Notes: a model not told the origin generated them from the letters alone. A stretch of 64,000 nucleotides of DNA from Anaerostipes sp. (GCA_028704435.1 JAQWFL010000009.1:1-64000), one strand, 5' to 3'; shown: positions 19,229 to 28,959, counted from the first letter of the stretch. Numbers and translations are program-made.

Positions 19229-20071
19229 TTAATAGGAAACAATAATTCCACCATCACATGCATATAAACTGCTAACGCCCTTTGTATCTATAATAATAAT
19301 CTCTTTTGCCTTTATTTTCTTTTCTAACATATCCTTAAACGCCTCTGCACGCTGCTTACAATTGCAGTGTGCAACTGCAAGAATTCGGTCTGATAAATCC
19401 CTTGCTGCATAGTCTTCTGCAATGGCATCTACAAGCTTTGATAATGCTTTCTTCGTTCCTCTTGCCTGACCAAGTTTCTCAATAGTACCCTCTCTTGTCC
19501 CTTCCATCACTGGTTTAATATTAAGGGCGCTGGCTAAGGTTGCACTCACTTTAGAAAGGCGGCCATTCCTCTTTAGTACATCTAATGTTTCAAGAACAAA
19601 ATATGTTCTTTGCCCACTAATATACTCTTCCACCTTTTCAACAACCTCTTCAAAACCCATTCCTGTAGAAGCATACTCATAAATCTTTCTTGCAATCAAA
19701 ATCTGCGTCGTCGAAGCACCTCTGGAGTTAAATACATAAATATTCTTCTTCCCGTTCTCTTCCTCATATAAATTCTTTGCTAAAACTGCACTATTATAAG
19801 AACCACTTAGCTCTGCAGACAATGTGATGACATAAATATCATCTGCCTTATCATAATTCATCTTATAACTTTCCGGCGCAGGACACGCTGACTTTACTTC
19901 ACCTTTGCTCCGTGCTACTTTATCTAAAAAATCTAACTGATTAAATGTCTCATCATCAATAATCTCATATTCCTCCACCAATAAGGTCAATGGAACCCAT
20001 GAATAACACCCTTTTTCAAAATCTTCCTTTGTTAAATCCGTACAACTATCACAGACAATATTAAAACTCAT
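19229..20071 (-). CDS. DegV family fatty-acid-binding protein
   Basis: A 280-residue DegV/FakB-type protein. It begins with the strand FNIVCDSCTDL, followed by the small-domain motif SACPAPESY and the fatty-acid headgroup motif TLSAELSGSYNSA. LDVLKRNGRLSK is another family landmark. FakB proteins bind fatty acids for phosphorylation by FakA; no FakA is visible here, so the ligand and partner are unknown. AAAGGAG sits 7 nt before the ATG. It has its own terminator and lies downstream of popT, whose terminator separates them. Confidence 0.9.
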   Translation of the reverse strand: MSFNIVCDSCTDLTKEDFEKGCYSWVPLTLLVEEYEIIDDETFNQLDFLDKVARSKGEVKSACPAPESYKMNYDKADDIYVITLSAELSGSYNSAVLAKNLYEEENGKKNIYVFNSRGASTTQILIARKIYEYASTGMGFEEVVEKVEEYISGQRTYFVLETLDVLKRNGRLSKVSATLASALNIKPVMEGTREGTIEKLGQARGTKKALSKLVDAIAEDYAARDLSDRILAVAHCNCKQRAEAFKDMLEKKIKAKEIIIIDTKGVSSLYACDGGIIVSY

Positions 20072-20152
20072 CCTATGTCTCCTTTATATATTTATTTATC
20101 TCCATCAGATATAGTATTCGTTACTACATATATTATCATATCCATTTACAAA

Positions 20153-20188
20153 AGAAAAGACAAATGCCATAATTCGTAGCATTTGTCT
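20153..20188 (-). terminator. Rho-independent terminator after popT
   Basis: AGACAAATGC and GCATTTGTCT form a perfect stem with TTTTCTTTT following on the minus strand. Confidence 0.85.
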
Positions 20189-20201
20189 TAACATTCCCTT
20201 G

Positions 20202-21071
20202 TTACGCTTCTTTTGATTCATCTCCACCTAGGAAATATGCAACCACACAACCAACAATCAATGCAATCACACTTGTTATAATTGTAATTGCAGAAAAATC
20301 TGTAAACTTTGCTTCAAATAAAATTGCAATAGGAGACCCAACAATAAGACCAATAATACCGCAATAGGTAATGGTAGGATAATTCTCAAATAAGAACTCA
20401 ATAATCTTGGCAATTCCAATAATTCCAATAAGGATTCCAATTGCCATTGGAATTAGAATATACATCCCTCTCATAATTCCAGTGATATCCATCTTGCTTA
20501 AGCTCACAGTAAACTCTGTAATGGTGTTTAATACTGGCTGATAAAATCCTAGAATTAAAAGAACCATAGAACCACTTACACCTGGAATTACCATAGTTGC
20601 TGCCGCAATCACGCCAACAAAAAACATTTGAATCACCATGACTGGATTCATATGAAGAACTACAGAACTTCCACCACTACTTCCAAGAATAGGCATCAAT
20701 ACAACAACGCCAAAGAAAATCAAAAATACGATTCCCTCTTTTATTCTAATGGATGTACCCTTCAAATTCTTAGTGATAATTGGAAGACTTCCAACGATTA
20801 ATCCGATAAACAGTAAATTCGTCTGCATTGGATAATTGGAAAATAACCACTTAATTACAAAAGATAATCCCACAAGACCAAGCAAAGCTCCAATAAGAAT
20901 TGGAATCAAAATTTCCATACTTTTCTTAAAATCACTCTTTATGTGTGTCACTGCATAGATAATCTTGTCGTAAATCCCCATAGAAACTGCCATAGTTCCA
21001 CCACTAACACCAGGAATAATATTGGCAACTCCAATTAAAACGCCTCGAAATATTGACTTTAATAATTTCAT
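20202..21071 (-). CDS. popT: DUF368 polyprenyl-phosphate translocase (PopT)
   Basis: An integral membrane protein of 289 residues with about eight to ten hydrophobic segments. Two related halves each carry the DUF368 signature: NIIPGVSGGTMAV near residue 17 and MVIPGVSGSMVLL near 160. DUF368 proteins are known undecaprenyl-phosphate translocases that return the lipid carrier to the inner leaflet for new rounds of envelope synthesis. The start lies 2 nt after the DUF5721 stop, and AAGGAG is within that gene's end, so the two are cotranscribed. The assignment fits the nearby PglC-like, WbaP-like and LCP genes, which all use the same carrier. Confidence 0.88.
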   Translation of the reverse strand: MKLLKSIFRGVLIGVANIIPGVSGGTMAVSMGIYDKIIYAVTHIKSDFKKSMEILIPILIGALLGLVGLSFVIKWLFSNYPMQTNLLFIGLIVGSLPIITKNLKGTSIRIKEGIVFLIFFGVVVLMPILGSSGGSSVVLHMNPVMVIQMFFVGVIAAATMVIPGVSGSMVLLILGFYQPVLNTITEFTVSLSKMDITGIMRGMYILIPMAIGILIGIIGIAKIIEFLFENYPTITYCGIIGLIVGSPIAILFEAKFTDFSAITIITSVIALIVGCVVAYFLGGDESKEA

Positions 21072-21073
21072 TT

Positions 21074-21553
21074 TTACATAAACTCCTTTAAATACTGCTT
21101 CATTTCTTCATCCCACATCTGTTCTAATGTATGATCTGCCACAAAAGTTCTCCTTGATACCCCAGGGGTACATGTAAGGACTCCTCTTTGGAAATAAACA
21201 TTAATAAACAATCCTGTAATGTCATCTGCATCTACTGGTATGTTATACCGCATTACAAACTCTTCAACTTTCTTTCTTGTTAACATTAAAACAAATCGAA
21301 ATGATAATGGTGTTTTTTTTCCTTTAATCAAGGAAAATATTCTAGTTTTCTCACTTTTCCAGGATATATATTGATATTCTTTTATCAATTCCCATTGATC
21401 ACTATCATAAAATTCTTCCTGTAACGTTCCATCAAATTCATAGGAGATGGACATAGTCAACTTTCCTTCTCGCATCAAGAACTGATCAAATAAATCTCCA
21501 ACTAAAAGATTTGACATAAATGATTTAACTTGCTCGATTTCAATTGCTACCAT
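21074..21553 (-). CDS. DUF5721-family protein of unknown function
   Basis: A soluble protein of 159 residues. VKSFMSNLLVGDLFDQFLM at the N-terminus is typical of DUF5721 proteins found in Lachnospiraceae; no function is known to me. There is no signal peptide and no membrane segment. The track's ORF runs 58 codons further upstream through the htrA terminator and promoter, so I take the ATG at 21553, which has GGAGG/AAGGA upstream. It leads a two-gene operon with popT. Confidence 0.75.
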   Translation of the reverse strand: MVAIEIEQVKSFMSNLLVGDLFDQFLMREGKLTMSISYEFDGTLQEEFYDSDQWELIKEYQYISWKSEKTRIFSLIKGKKTPLSFRFVLMLTRKKVEEFVMRYNIPVDADDITGLFINVYFQRGVLTCTPGVSRRTFVADHTLEQMWDEEMKQYLKEFM

Positions 21554-21587
21554 TCCTTTTTCCTCCCCCTTGATAGACGTACAATCT

Positions 21588-21616
21588 ATTGTACATTTAA
21601 TAAGAAGAAAGTGCAA
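21588..21616 (-). promoter_or_regulatory. Promoter of DUF5721-popT
   Basis: Minus-strand TTGCAC, 17-nt spacer, TACAAT. The -35 box lies in the 3' arm of the htrA terminator, so terminator and promoter overlap. Confidence 0.6.
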
Positions 21617-21638
21617 GTAAAGATTTTTACCTGCACTC
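21601..21638 (-). terminator. Rho-independent terminator after htrA
   Basis: AGTGCAGGTAAA and TTTACTTGCACT pair around AATC, with a TTCTTCTTATT tail. Confidence 0.75.
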
Positions 21639-21650
21639 TTGTGTCTTTTC

Positions 21651-23030
21651 TTAGTAATTATTTGAATTGTCTGTTCCGTATGAGTTGCCATATGAATTGT
21701 CATATGAACTGCCACTTGAGCTTCCACTTGAGTTATTATTAGAGTTACTGCTTGAATTACTATTTGACTCTGTATTTGAACTCGAAGTATCCTCTGACTT
21801 TTTACCCAAGGTTACAGTTAGCTTCTTTGTCTGGTAAGTTCCCTCTTGATTCTTTCGCTTTACTGTAATAGTGACCTTTGTTCCTGCTTTCTTCTTAGAA
21901 ATCTTATTTTGTAATCCTTCAATACTTGAAACTGTATCTCCATTAAACTTCGTAATAATGTCTTCTGCTGCAATACCACCAGTTTTTGCAGGTGAAGCTG
22001 AAACAACTGTATTTACATAAACACCTGCAGGCATATTGTACTGACTTGCAACATCTGTAGAAACCGTTCGCCCAGTAATTCCGAGGTACGCCTGTTGGCT
22101 CTCACTAATTGCTTCTTCCTTAATTAGTTCATTAATAATCTTCTTAGCACTATTAACCGGAATTGCATATCCCATTCCTTCTACATCTTCCGATGCATAT
22201 TTAACTGTGTTAATTCCAATAAGTTCTCCCTTACTATTTAGCAATGCACCACCACTGTTTCCTGGATTAATTGCTGCATCTGTCTGTAATAAAGTCATTG
22301 TACTGTCTGTCAATTGAACTTTACGATCAACAGCACTAATATATCCACCTGTTACTGACTGTCCATATCCTAAAGCATTTCCAATGGCAATTGCTCGTTC
22401 TCCAACTTTAAGTTTGCTGGAATTTCCCATAGTAATTACTTTAATCTTATTCAATGTTGATGATTTCATACTTGATAATTTCACTTGAACTACCGCTAAA
22501 TCAGCATCTGTATCTGTTCCCTTTGTAGTTGCGGCAACTGTTTTTCCATCTACAAACCCAACAGAAATTGCTTTTGCTCCAGATACTACATGATTATTTG
22601 TTGCAATATAAAGATATCCACCCTTCTTTCCAACAATAATTCCTGATCCTGCACCTTCTGATTCACTACTCTGGGTCTGTCCAAAGATACCTTGTGTTGT
22701 TGATTCAAAAGTACATGTAATAGAAACAATGGCTGGCATAACATTGGATGATACACCTGTTAAATCACTAGAAGAATTGCTAGACCCACCTGTTGATGTT
22801 GTCGTTGTTGCAAGTTGAGTTCCATTGGTTCCTACCCCTGCTTTTGAAAATCCATAAAAGACTCCCTGCATAGTAAGACCTGCAATTAACCCAAATGCAA
22901 CTGCACTGACTCCAATCTGCACCACCTTCCTTATAGAAAAGAGCTTCTTTTTTGGTTCCTTTCCTGAACCTCCTTGAGATTCCTCCTGTGTTTGCGTATA
23001 TGTTTCGAAATCATTATTAAATTCATCCAT
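21651..23030 (-). CDS. htrA: HtrA/DegP-type membrane-anchored serine protease
   Basis: A 459-residue S1C protease. A cytoplasmic N-tail is followed by one membrane helix near residues 35-60 (VVQIGVSAVAFGLIAGL). The catalytic triad is His in ATNNHVVSG, Asp in DTDADLAVV and Ser in NPGNSGGAL. One PDZ domain starts near YLGITGR. It ends in a low-complexity tail of Ser, Asn, Gly and Tyr of about 45 residues, encoded by repeated imperfect codon blocks. It degrades or refolds damaged proteins outside the membrane. AAAGGGG precedes the ATG. It is monocistronic and divergent from the WbaP-like gene. Confidence 0.94.
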   Translation of the reverse strand: MDEFNNDFETYTQTQEESQGGSGKEPKKKLFSIRKVVQIGVSAVAFGLIAGLTMQGVFYGFSKAGVGTNGTQLATTTTSTGGSSNSSSDLTGVSSNVMPAIVSITCTFESTTQGIFGQTQSSESEGAGSGIIVGKKGGYLYIATNNHVVSGAKAISVGFVDGKTVAATTKGTDTDADLAVVQVKLSSMKSSTLNKIKVITMGNSSKLKVGERAIAIGNALGYGQSVTGGYISAVDRKVQLTDSTMTLLQTDAAINPGNSGGALLNSKGELIGINTVKYASEDVEGMGYAIPVNSAKKIINELIKEEAISESQQAYLGITGRTVSTDVASQYNMPAGVYVNTVVSASPAKTGGIAAEDIITKFNGDTVSSIEGLQNKISKKKAGTKVTITVKRKNQEGTYQTKKLTVTLGKKSEDTSSSNTESNSNSSSNSNNNSSGSSSGSSYDNSYGNSYGTDNSNNY

Positions 23031-23136
23031 AACTGATTCCCCTTTCTCCTGTTGTTTTTTTTTATGTTTTCATACTACCGAATATTTGTGTAAAAAATGT
23101 GTCTAAGTTGTCACAAAATTAAGAATTAAAATGTCA

Positions 23137-23165
23137 TTGTACCTTTTCATATTTTACCTTATAAT
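23137..23165 (+). promoter_or_regulatory. Promoter of the WbaP-LCP operon
   Basis: TTGTAC, 17-nt spacer, TATAAT on the plus strand, about 32 nt before the ATG at 23198. Confidence 0.75.
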
Positions 23166-23197
23166 AAATAGAAAAAGAATACTCAAGGAGATTTCAC

Positions 23198-24625
23198 ATG
23201 ATTAAGAAAAATCAAACTTATTTAAATCGATTGCATATCTTAATTGACGCAATTTGTATATATTTGTCAGCGTTTATTACTTATGAATTCCGTTTTGACT
23301 TAGGACAAGGTGCACGTATATCACGTATCTTTTTCTTTGTAAGCAAATACGAACAAGACTGGTCATATTATCAGCGCTTTACCCCCAGTGTTATTATTAT
23401 CCTTATTTTAATATATGGTTTTTTCAGACTTTATAGTCCAAAAAGATATCAACGTGGAAGTCAGGAATTAGTAAGCTTATTCAAATCTAACTTATTAGGT
23501 CTTGGTATTTGTACATTTATTATTCTGTTTTTACAAATCCAAAACTTTCCTCGTTCCTTACTACTATTATTTTTTGCCGTCAATTTTTTTGTTGGAGAAC
23601 TTTCACGATATATGATTCGTAAAATTTTGCGCTATACAAGAAAGCACGGAAAAAATTTAAAGCATGTTATCTTTGTTGGATTTAGTACCTCAGCTGCTGC
23701 TTACTTAGATCGTATCCTTTCTAATCCTCATTGGGGACTTACTGTTCATGGGATTTTTGACAATGCAGTAAGTGATGACTTTGAATATAGAGGTGTCCAC
23801 AAGATTGGATCCCTTGAAGATTTGGATGACTATTTAGAAAAAACAGTATTAGATGAAGTTGCCATTACCTTAAATCTAGATGAATATGACAAATTAGAGC
23901 AGATTGTTGCCACTTGTGAAAAATCAGGAGTTCATACAAAGTTTGTCCCTGATTATTATAACTTTATTTCTACAAACCCATACACAGAAGATTTAGATGG
24001 TCTTCCTGTTATCAATATCCGTAATGTTCCACTAAGTAATTCCTTGAATCGAATTGTAAAACGTGCCATGGATATTGTTGGCTCACTTATTTTACTAATT
24101 ATATTTTCACCAGTGATGCTTATCTCTGCTATTTTAGTTAAAAAAAGCTCTCCTGGACCTATTATATTTTCCCAAGAGAGAATTGGTTTATCCAATCAGC
24201 CTTTTCAAATGTATAAGTTTCGCTCCATGGGAGTGCAAGATCCAAAGAAAGAAGCCCAGGGCTGGACAACGAGCAATGATCCTCGTGTAACACCCATTGG
24301 GAAGATACTGCGAAAAACAAGTATTGATGAGCTTCCACAATTCTGGAATGTATTAAAAGGAGATATGAGTCTTGTTGGTCCACGTCCAGAAAGACCACAG
24401 TTTGTTGAAAAGTTTAAAGAAGAGATTCCACGCTACATGATTAAACATCAAGTTCGTCCTGGAATTACAGGCTGGGCACAGGTAAATGGCTTCCGTGGAG
24501 ACACTTCCATTCGAGGTCGTATTGAACATGATTTATATTATATTGAAAACTGGACTCTGAGTCTTGATATTAAAATACTATTTTTAACTATTTTCAAAGG
24601 ATTTATCAATAAGAATGCTTATTAG
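23198..24625 (+). CDS. Polyprenyl glycosylphosphotransferase (WbaP/WcaJ type)
   Basis: A 475-residue initiating glycosyltransferase. Four N-terminal membrane helices are followed by a CoA-binding-like Rossmann unit ([14 protein letters not shown]). The C-terminal catalytic bacterial-sugar-transferase domain begins near [12 protein letters not shown], with the catalytic Asp-Glu in SIDELPQF and VGPRPERP. It should load a hexose-1-phosphate onto undecaprenyl phosphate to start an exopolysaccharide or cell-wall glycan. It is the long polytopic relative of the PglC module at 523-2775. AAGGAG precedes the ATG. The LCP gene follows 11 nt later. Confidence 0.93.
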   Translation: MIKKNQTYLNRLHILIDAICIYLSAFITYEFRFDLGQGARISRIFFFVSKYEQDWSYYQRFTPSVIIILILIYGFFRLYSPKRYQRGSQELVSLFKSNLLGLGICTFIILFLQIQNFPRSLLLLFFAVNFFVGELSRYMIRKILRYTRKHGKNLKHVIFVGFSTSAAAYLDRILSNPHWGLTVHGIFDNAVSDDFEYRGVHKIGSLEDLDDYLEKTVLDEVAITLNLDEYDKLEQIVATCEKSGVHTKFVPDYYNFISTNPYTEDLDGLPVINIRNVPLSNSLNRIVKRAMDIVGSLILLIIFSPVMLISAILVKKSSPGPIIFSQERIGLSNQPFQMYKFRSMGVQDPKKEAQGWTTSNDPRVTPIGKILRKTSIDELPQFWNVLKGDMSLVGPRPERPQFVEKFKEEIPRYMIKHQVRPGITGWAQVNGFRGDTSIRGRIEHDLYYIENWTLSLDIKILFLTIFKGFINKNAY

Positions 24626-24636
24626 GAGGTGATTTC

Positions 24637-25656
24637 ATGAGTCGTGAAATCAAAAAAAAGAAACCTGTATATACAAGAGTCTTAAAATTATTTAGTTTTT
24701 TATTTCTGATTTTTGCTCTGGTGCTTGTTCTCGCCTATATTGAGCTTGGCAAGATTAACACCTCACCTACAAACAGCAATAAGGTTGTAACTGTAAATGA
24801 TGATTCTAATATGAAGAATTATACTAACATCGCACTTTTTGGAATTGATTCACAGTCTGGTAGCATGTCAGATCGAGGCAATCGTTCCGATTCTATTATT
24901 GTTGTAAGTATCAACAACAAGACCAAAAAAATCAAAATGTTATCCGTATATCGAGATACCTATTTAAGTATTAACGGACATTACTCAAAAGTAAATGCTG
25001 CTTATTCCTGGGGCGGTCCAGAATTGGCTATGAGTACATTGAATCGAAATTTAGATTTAAACATTACCCAATATGCCACAGTAAATTTTAAGATTTTTGC
25101 AAATATTGTAGATTCTCTTGGTGGTGTGAAACTGAATGTAAGAAGCGAGGTAATTAAAAACCTAAACGCCTACATTAAAAATATGAATCATTTAAATGGT
25201 GGTAATTCACCGAAAATCACCAATGCAGGGGTGCAGACTTTAGATGGAAATCAGGCTGTTGCTTACTCCCGGATTCGTTATACCTCTGGCGGTGACTTAA
25301 TGCGTGCCAGCCGTCAAAGAGAAGTGCTTCAGGCAATCTTTTCCAAGGCAAAGACACATCCTATTAAGTTAATATCTGCTATGAACACTGTGCTTCCACA
25401 GATTAAGACAAATATGAAGCGAAACGAATTGTTTACTATGATGCTATCTGTATTCCGCTATAATATTTCGGAACAACAAGCATTTCCTTACAAACAAAGG
25501 GAAGCCAAATTATATGGAGCTGACTATGGTTTTCCAACAACTCTAAAATCAAACACAATCAAAGTTCACAAATATTTATTTGGAACTGAGAATTATCAAG
25601 TTAGCACAGAGTTGTCAAAAATCAATCAAAAAATTATAAATATTATAGGTTATTAG
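24637..25656 (+). CDS. LytR-CpsA-Psr (LCP) family glycan ligase
   Basis: A 339-residue protein with one N-terminal membrane helix (about residues 17-37) and an extracellular LCP domain: NIALFGIDS, the Arg/Asp-rich RGNRSDSIIVVSI, SVYRDTYLSI, and SRIRYTSGGDLMRASRQREVL. LCP proteins move undecaprenyl-linked glycans onto peptidoglycan. Its place directly after the glycan-initiating transferase suggests they act on the same polymer. GGAGG precedes the ATG. I found no clear terminator after it. Confidence 0.94.
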   Translation: MSREIKKKKPVYTRVLKLFSFLFLIFALVLVLAYIELGKINTSPTNSNKVVTVNDDSNMKNYTNIALFGIDSQSGSMSDRGNRSDSIIVVSINNKTKKIKMLSVYRDTYLSINGHYSKVNAAYSWGGPELAMSTLNRNLDLNITQYATVNFKIFANIVDSLGGVKLNVRSEVIKNLNAYIKNMNHLNGGNSPKITNAGVQTLDGNQAVAYSRIRYTSGGDLMRASRQREVLQAIFSKAKTHPIKLISAMNTVLPQIKTNMKRNELFTMMLSVFRYNISEQQAFPYKQREAKLYGADYGFPTTLKSNTIKVHKYLFGTENYQVSTELSKINQKIINIIGY

Positions 25657-25799
25657 CAAAGGAAGAAATATTTTGGTTCTCTTGCATCATTTAAATGGCA
25701 GTAACTTGATGTAATTTGGCCTTGTCCTCCTGCGTCGGTAAAATGTATTCGTACCGATTTGTACCATATTACAAGAGATTTTTTCGAAAGGAGTATTTT

Positions 25800-27806
25800 A
25801 TGGATGATATATTTCTATCCTGTTTAACAGCAGACACTCTCTCCTCTAAACAGGATATTCTGCTTGACCTCTTAAAACAGAGCTATGCTAGAGTTGCACT
25901 TGTCAATATTAAGGAGGAGACATTCACAGCCCTCTATGATGTGACCGGAATGATGAAAGAAGGCGTAGCATTATCGTATAATCAAGCTTTGGAGGAATTT
26001 CTAATTCAAAATATCATGGTAGAAGATCGAAATCCCGCTGAAACATCACTTTCATTAGATGCATTGAGAGAATTTTATGGCAGTGGTGCGGATAGAAAAT
26101 GTTTGGAATTCCGTTCTCTCGTCAAAGAATTTGTCTATGAATGGCAGGAAATGATTTTGACCACCGCATCGACAAAACAACCTGACACCATCTACATTTT
26201 ACTAAAAAACATTAATAAGAAAAAACTAATGAGCGGAATTATTGACCGCTTTATTTACCATGATTGCGATTATTTTATTTACCTTGATATAAAAAAGGAC
26301 AGTTATACCATGTTTAGCCACAGTGACAGCGGCACCCCTTTGCCTCCTGTTATCTGTGATTCATACTCCACCGAAATCGTAACGTATGCCAATGACTTTG
26401 TCGTCCCTGAGGATAGAGATTACACCATATACCAAATGAGCCTAGAACAAGTATCCGCACAGCTAAACGCCCATGAAGAACATGTCTTTTATGTTGGCGT
26501 AATCGACCCGGTTCGCGGCTATACCCGTAAGTGTCTGAAGTATGTTTACTATGACAAGGAAAACCAGATGGTACTGCTGATACGTACAGATGTTACGGAT
26601 CTCTATATGGAAGAGCGAGAAAAACAAAAGAGCATCTCCAATGCCTTAAGAATGGCAAAAGAAGCAAGCCATTCTAAATCTGAATTTCTTGCACAAATGA
26701 GCCATGAACTCCGTACACCTATGAATGCTATTCTTGGACTAAACGAGATTATGAAGACGAATCTCAATGATCAGGCATTCCTCTCTGACTGTATCCAGAA
26801 ATCCAAGTCTGCTTCCGAGTATCTGCTCTCTCTTCTTAACGATGTACTTGATATGTCAAGTATAGAAGCCGGCAAGTTAAGCCTTGTAAAGCAGCACTTT
26901 TCGCTTTCCAAATTGATTGATGATATCAATACCCTAATACTGCCTGAAGCCGAGAAAAATGATATCACATTCAGCTTTAAAAGCCTTGGGAATCTTGATA
27001 CGGAATACTATGGCGATAAAATCAGAGTGCAGCAGATATTGGTTAATTTGCTCAATAACGCAATCAAATTTACTCCAAGTTCAGGGACAGTTGAGTTGGA
27101 AGCAAATATTTCTCCCACACCTGAACAAGATTTGCTGACTTTTATAGTAAGAGACAACGGGATTGGGATTTCACCCGCCTTTATCCCTCATCTTTTTGAC
27201 GCTTTTGAGCAAGAGCACAGCTCTACTACCTCTCACTACGCAGGCAGTGGTCTAGGTCTGAGCATCTCCCATCAGCTTGTCACAATGATGGGCGGCACGA
27301 TCAAGGTAGAGAGTCAGCTTGATAAAGGCAGTACCTTTACTGTAAGCTTTTCTTTGCCACGCTATAACGCACAGCCGGTAAAGGCGGCATCTTCAAAGAC
27401 ATCCTGTACCACCACATCCCTGGCTGGCCGCAGAATACTTCTGGTGGAGGATCACCCAATGAATGCCATGATTGCCTGCACACTTCTTGAACAAAAAGGA
27501 ATGCTTGTAGAAAATGCACAAAATGGAAAAGAAGGACTGGATTTCTTTAGGAACTCAGAACCAAACTACTTTGATGCCATTTTGATGGATATCCGTATGC
27601 CGGTCATGGATGGTCTGACCGCAACAAAAGAAATCAGGGCCTCACAGCATCCCCAGGCAAAAAGCATTCCGATTATCGCCATGACTGCAAATGCTTTTGC
27701 CGAAGATTTGGAGAAATCGAAGGACGCAGGTATGCAGGCCCATCTCGCCAAACCCATTCGCCCAGAACGCCTGTATGCTGCTCTGGCAAACAATATTTGT
27801 TCCTAG
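25800..27806 (+). CDS. Hybrid histidine kinase with C-terminal receiver
   Basis: A 668-residue soluble hybrid kinase. The N-terminal 290 residues appear to form two PAS-like sensor blocks without recognisable ligand residues. HisKA contains the His in AQMSHELRTPMNAILG, the HATPase ends with GSGLGLSISH, and the receiver has ILLVEDHPMN and ILMDIRMPVMDG. I start at the ATG at 25800, which has AAAGGAG 7 nt upstream; the track adds 28 unsupported codons. Codon use appears more GC-rich than in its neighbours, which hints at transfer. It resembles the three kinases at 29-39 kb. No output regulator lies beside it. Confidence 0.9.
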   Translation: MDDIFLSCLTADTLSSKQDILLDLLKQSYARVALVNIKEETFTALYDVTGMMKEGVALSYNQALEEFLIQNIMVEDRNPAETSLSLDALREFYGSGADRKCLEFRSLVKEFVYEWQEMILTTASTKQPDTIYILLKNINKKKLMSGIIDRFIYHDCDYFIYLDIKKDSYTMFSHSDSGTPLPPVICDSYSTEIVTYANDFVVPEDRDYTIYQMSLEQVSAQLNAHEEHVFYVGVIDPVRGYTRKCLKYVYYDKENQMVLLIRTDVTDLYMEEREKQKSISNALRMAKEASHSKSEFLAQMSHELRTPMNAILGLNEIMKTNLNDQAFLSDCIQKSKSASEYLLSLLNDVLDMSSIEAGKLSLVKQHFSLSKLIDDINTLILPEAEKNDITFSFKSLGNLDTEYYGDKIRVQQILVNLLNNAIKFTPSSGTVELEANISPTPEQDLLTFIVRDNGIGISPAFIPHLFDAFEQEHSSTTSHYAGSGLGLSISHQLVTMMGGTIKVESQLDKGSTFTVSFSLPRYNAQPVKAASSKTSCTTTSLAGRRILLVEDHPMNAMIACTLLEQKGMLVENAQNGKEGLDFFRNSEPNYFDAILMDIRMPVMDGLTATKEIRASQHPQAKSIPIIAMTANAFAEDLEKSKDAGMQAHLAKPIRPERLYAALANNICS

Positions 27807-27912
27807 TACAGCGTCCTCAAAATAACTCCAGTAAGAGCGGCAGTCCTCCTACAATACCAGATAAGTCAAAGAGGAAGGCTCCATGGAATTTGAAAAATGT
27901 ACAAAAAAATAA

Positions 27913-28824
27913 TTAATTCAGTTCCCATCGTTCCTCTACTACAGGAACTCCCCAAGTTTCATTTTTTCTGGTTTCAGTTAGTCTGAAGCCAGCATTTTTG
28001 TATAAATTTCTTGCTGATTCCTGTGCACTTACTGTCCATAGAAAAACATGGGAATATTTTTTCTCTCTGCAGAATTCTAATGCCTGATTTACTAATTTCC
28101 TCCCAGCTCCCAATCCTCTTAATTCTGGTTCTACAAAGAAATATCTTAATTGTGCTGTATCATCTTGTGTATGGGTCACAGCAATACAGCCAGATGCGTT
28201 TCCATCACATTCTAAAATAAACATACAGTCCTTTTTGGGATTGAACTTTTCTACAAGTGAAATCACCCCTTGTGTAAGATAGTTTTTCCATATTTCCGTT
28301 GTAAATTTTCGCTCGGATTCATACAGTGATAACTGCCTGTCAATAACATATGCAATATCTCGTTCTTCGTATGGACGAATTTTAATTTCCATCCCTGCCT
28401 TGGAAATATATTTTTTCACAGTTCGTATCCCGTCCATCAATTTCTCACGTTCTTTCATTTCTAGCCTAAAAATCAAATCTTCTATTTGTTGATTGGAACG
28501 GTTATTAAGCTCATGAAATACATCCATCCCTTTTTTAGTCATATGTATTTCAATGGTTCGATTATCTGCATTACATATACTCCTTTGAATCAACTCCTTC
28601 TTCTCAAATTTATTGATTATCTTACTCATATAACTTCGGTCAATATCTAAAATAGAACATAGTTGATTTGCTGTACAAATATCTGTCTTACTAATCTCAA
28701 ATAAAATCCTCGCTTCAGTGAGAGAATAGCCAGAATCAACAATATGTTGATCCAATATTCCTAAGATTTTTGTGTAAAAACGATTAAATCCCCTTATTTC
28801 TGTTACTATATCAATTTCTTTCAC
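27913..28824 (-). CDS. MarR-type regulator fused to GNAT acetyltransferase
   Basis: Residues 1-145 form a MarR winged helix (SYMSKIINKFEKKELIQR, DNRTIEIHMTKKG). Residues 150-303 form a GNAT domain with IRPYEERDIAYV and the acetyl-CoA loop VEPELRGLGAGRKLV. This fusion is widespread in Firmicutes; natural ligands and acetylation targets are mostly unknown. The start is a GTG at 28824 with AGGAAA upstream. A perfect 12-bp inverted repeat overlaps its promoter, so autoregulation is likely. Confidence 0.92.
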   Translation of the reverse strand: MKEIDIVTEIRGFNRFYTKILGILDQHIVDSGYSLTEARILFEISKTDICTANQLCSILDIDRSYMSKIINKFEKKELIQRSICNADNRTIEIHMTKKGMDVFHELNNRSNQQIEDLIFRLEMKEREKLMDGIRTVKKYISKAGMEIKIRPYEERDIAYVIDRQLSLYESERKFTTEIWKNYLTQGVISLVEKFNPKKDCMFILECDGNASGCIAVTHTQDDTAQLRYFFVEPELRGLGAGRKLVNQALEFCREKKYSHVFLWTVSAQESARNLYKNAGFRLTETRKNETWGVPVVEERWELN

Positions 28825-28870
28825 GCAATCTATTTCCTTTTTCTTCCAAGTTTTGTTTCCTTATTCAACT

Positions 28871-28910
28871 ATTATATTTTTATTAGTGGATTTTGTCAAC
28901 TAATAAAAAT
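28871..28910 (-). promoter_or_regulatory. marR-GNAT promoter with overlapping operator
   Basis: Minus-strand TTGACA, 17-nt spacer, TATAAT is a consensus promoter. The arms ATTTTTATTAGT (28876-28887) and ACTAATAAAAAT (28899-28910) are perfect inverted repeats across the -35 box and spacer, as expected for a MarR-family operator. Confidence 0.8.
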
Positions 28911-28913
28911 CTT

Positions 28914-28956
28914 AAAAAAATACGAACAAGAAATTTGTCTTCTTGCTCGTATTTTT
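28914..28956 (-). terminator. Terminator of the hybrid-kinase operon
   Basis: AAAAATACGAGCAAG and CTTGTTCGTATTTTT pair, with TTT following on the minus strand, directly after the kinase stop. Confidence 0.85.
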
Positions 28957-28959
28957 AAT

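Noticed and set aside
21554-21727. N-terminal extension of the DUF5721 ORF
   Set aside because: It reads through the htrA terminator and the popT promoter; its His/Thr-rich sequence is antisense to the htrA repeat tail.
21651-21790. Repetitive DNA in the htrA 3' end as a possible CRISPR or satellite
   Set aside because: The repeats are imperfect, in frame, and encode a Ser/Asn/Gly/Tyr tail; there are no spacers.
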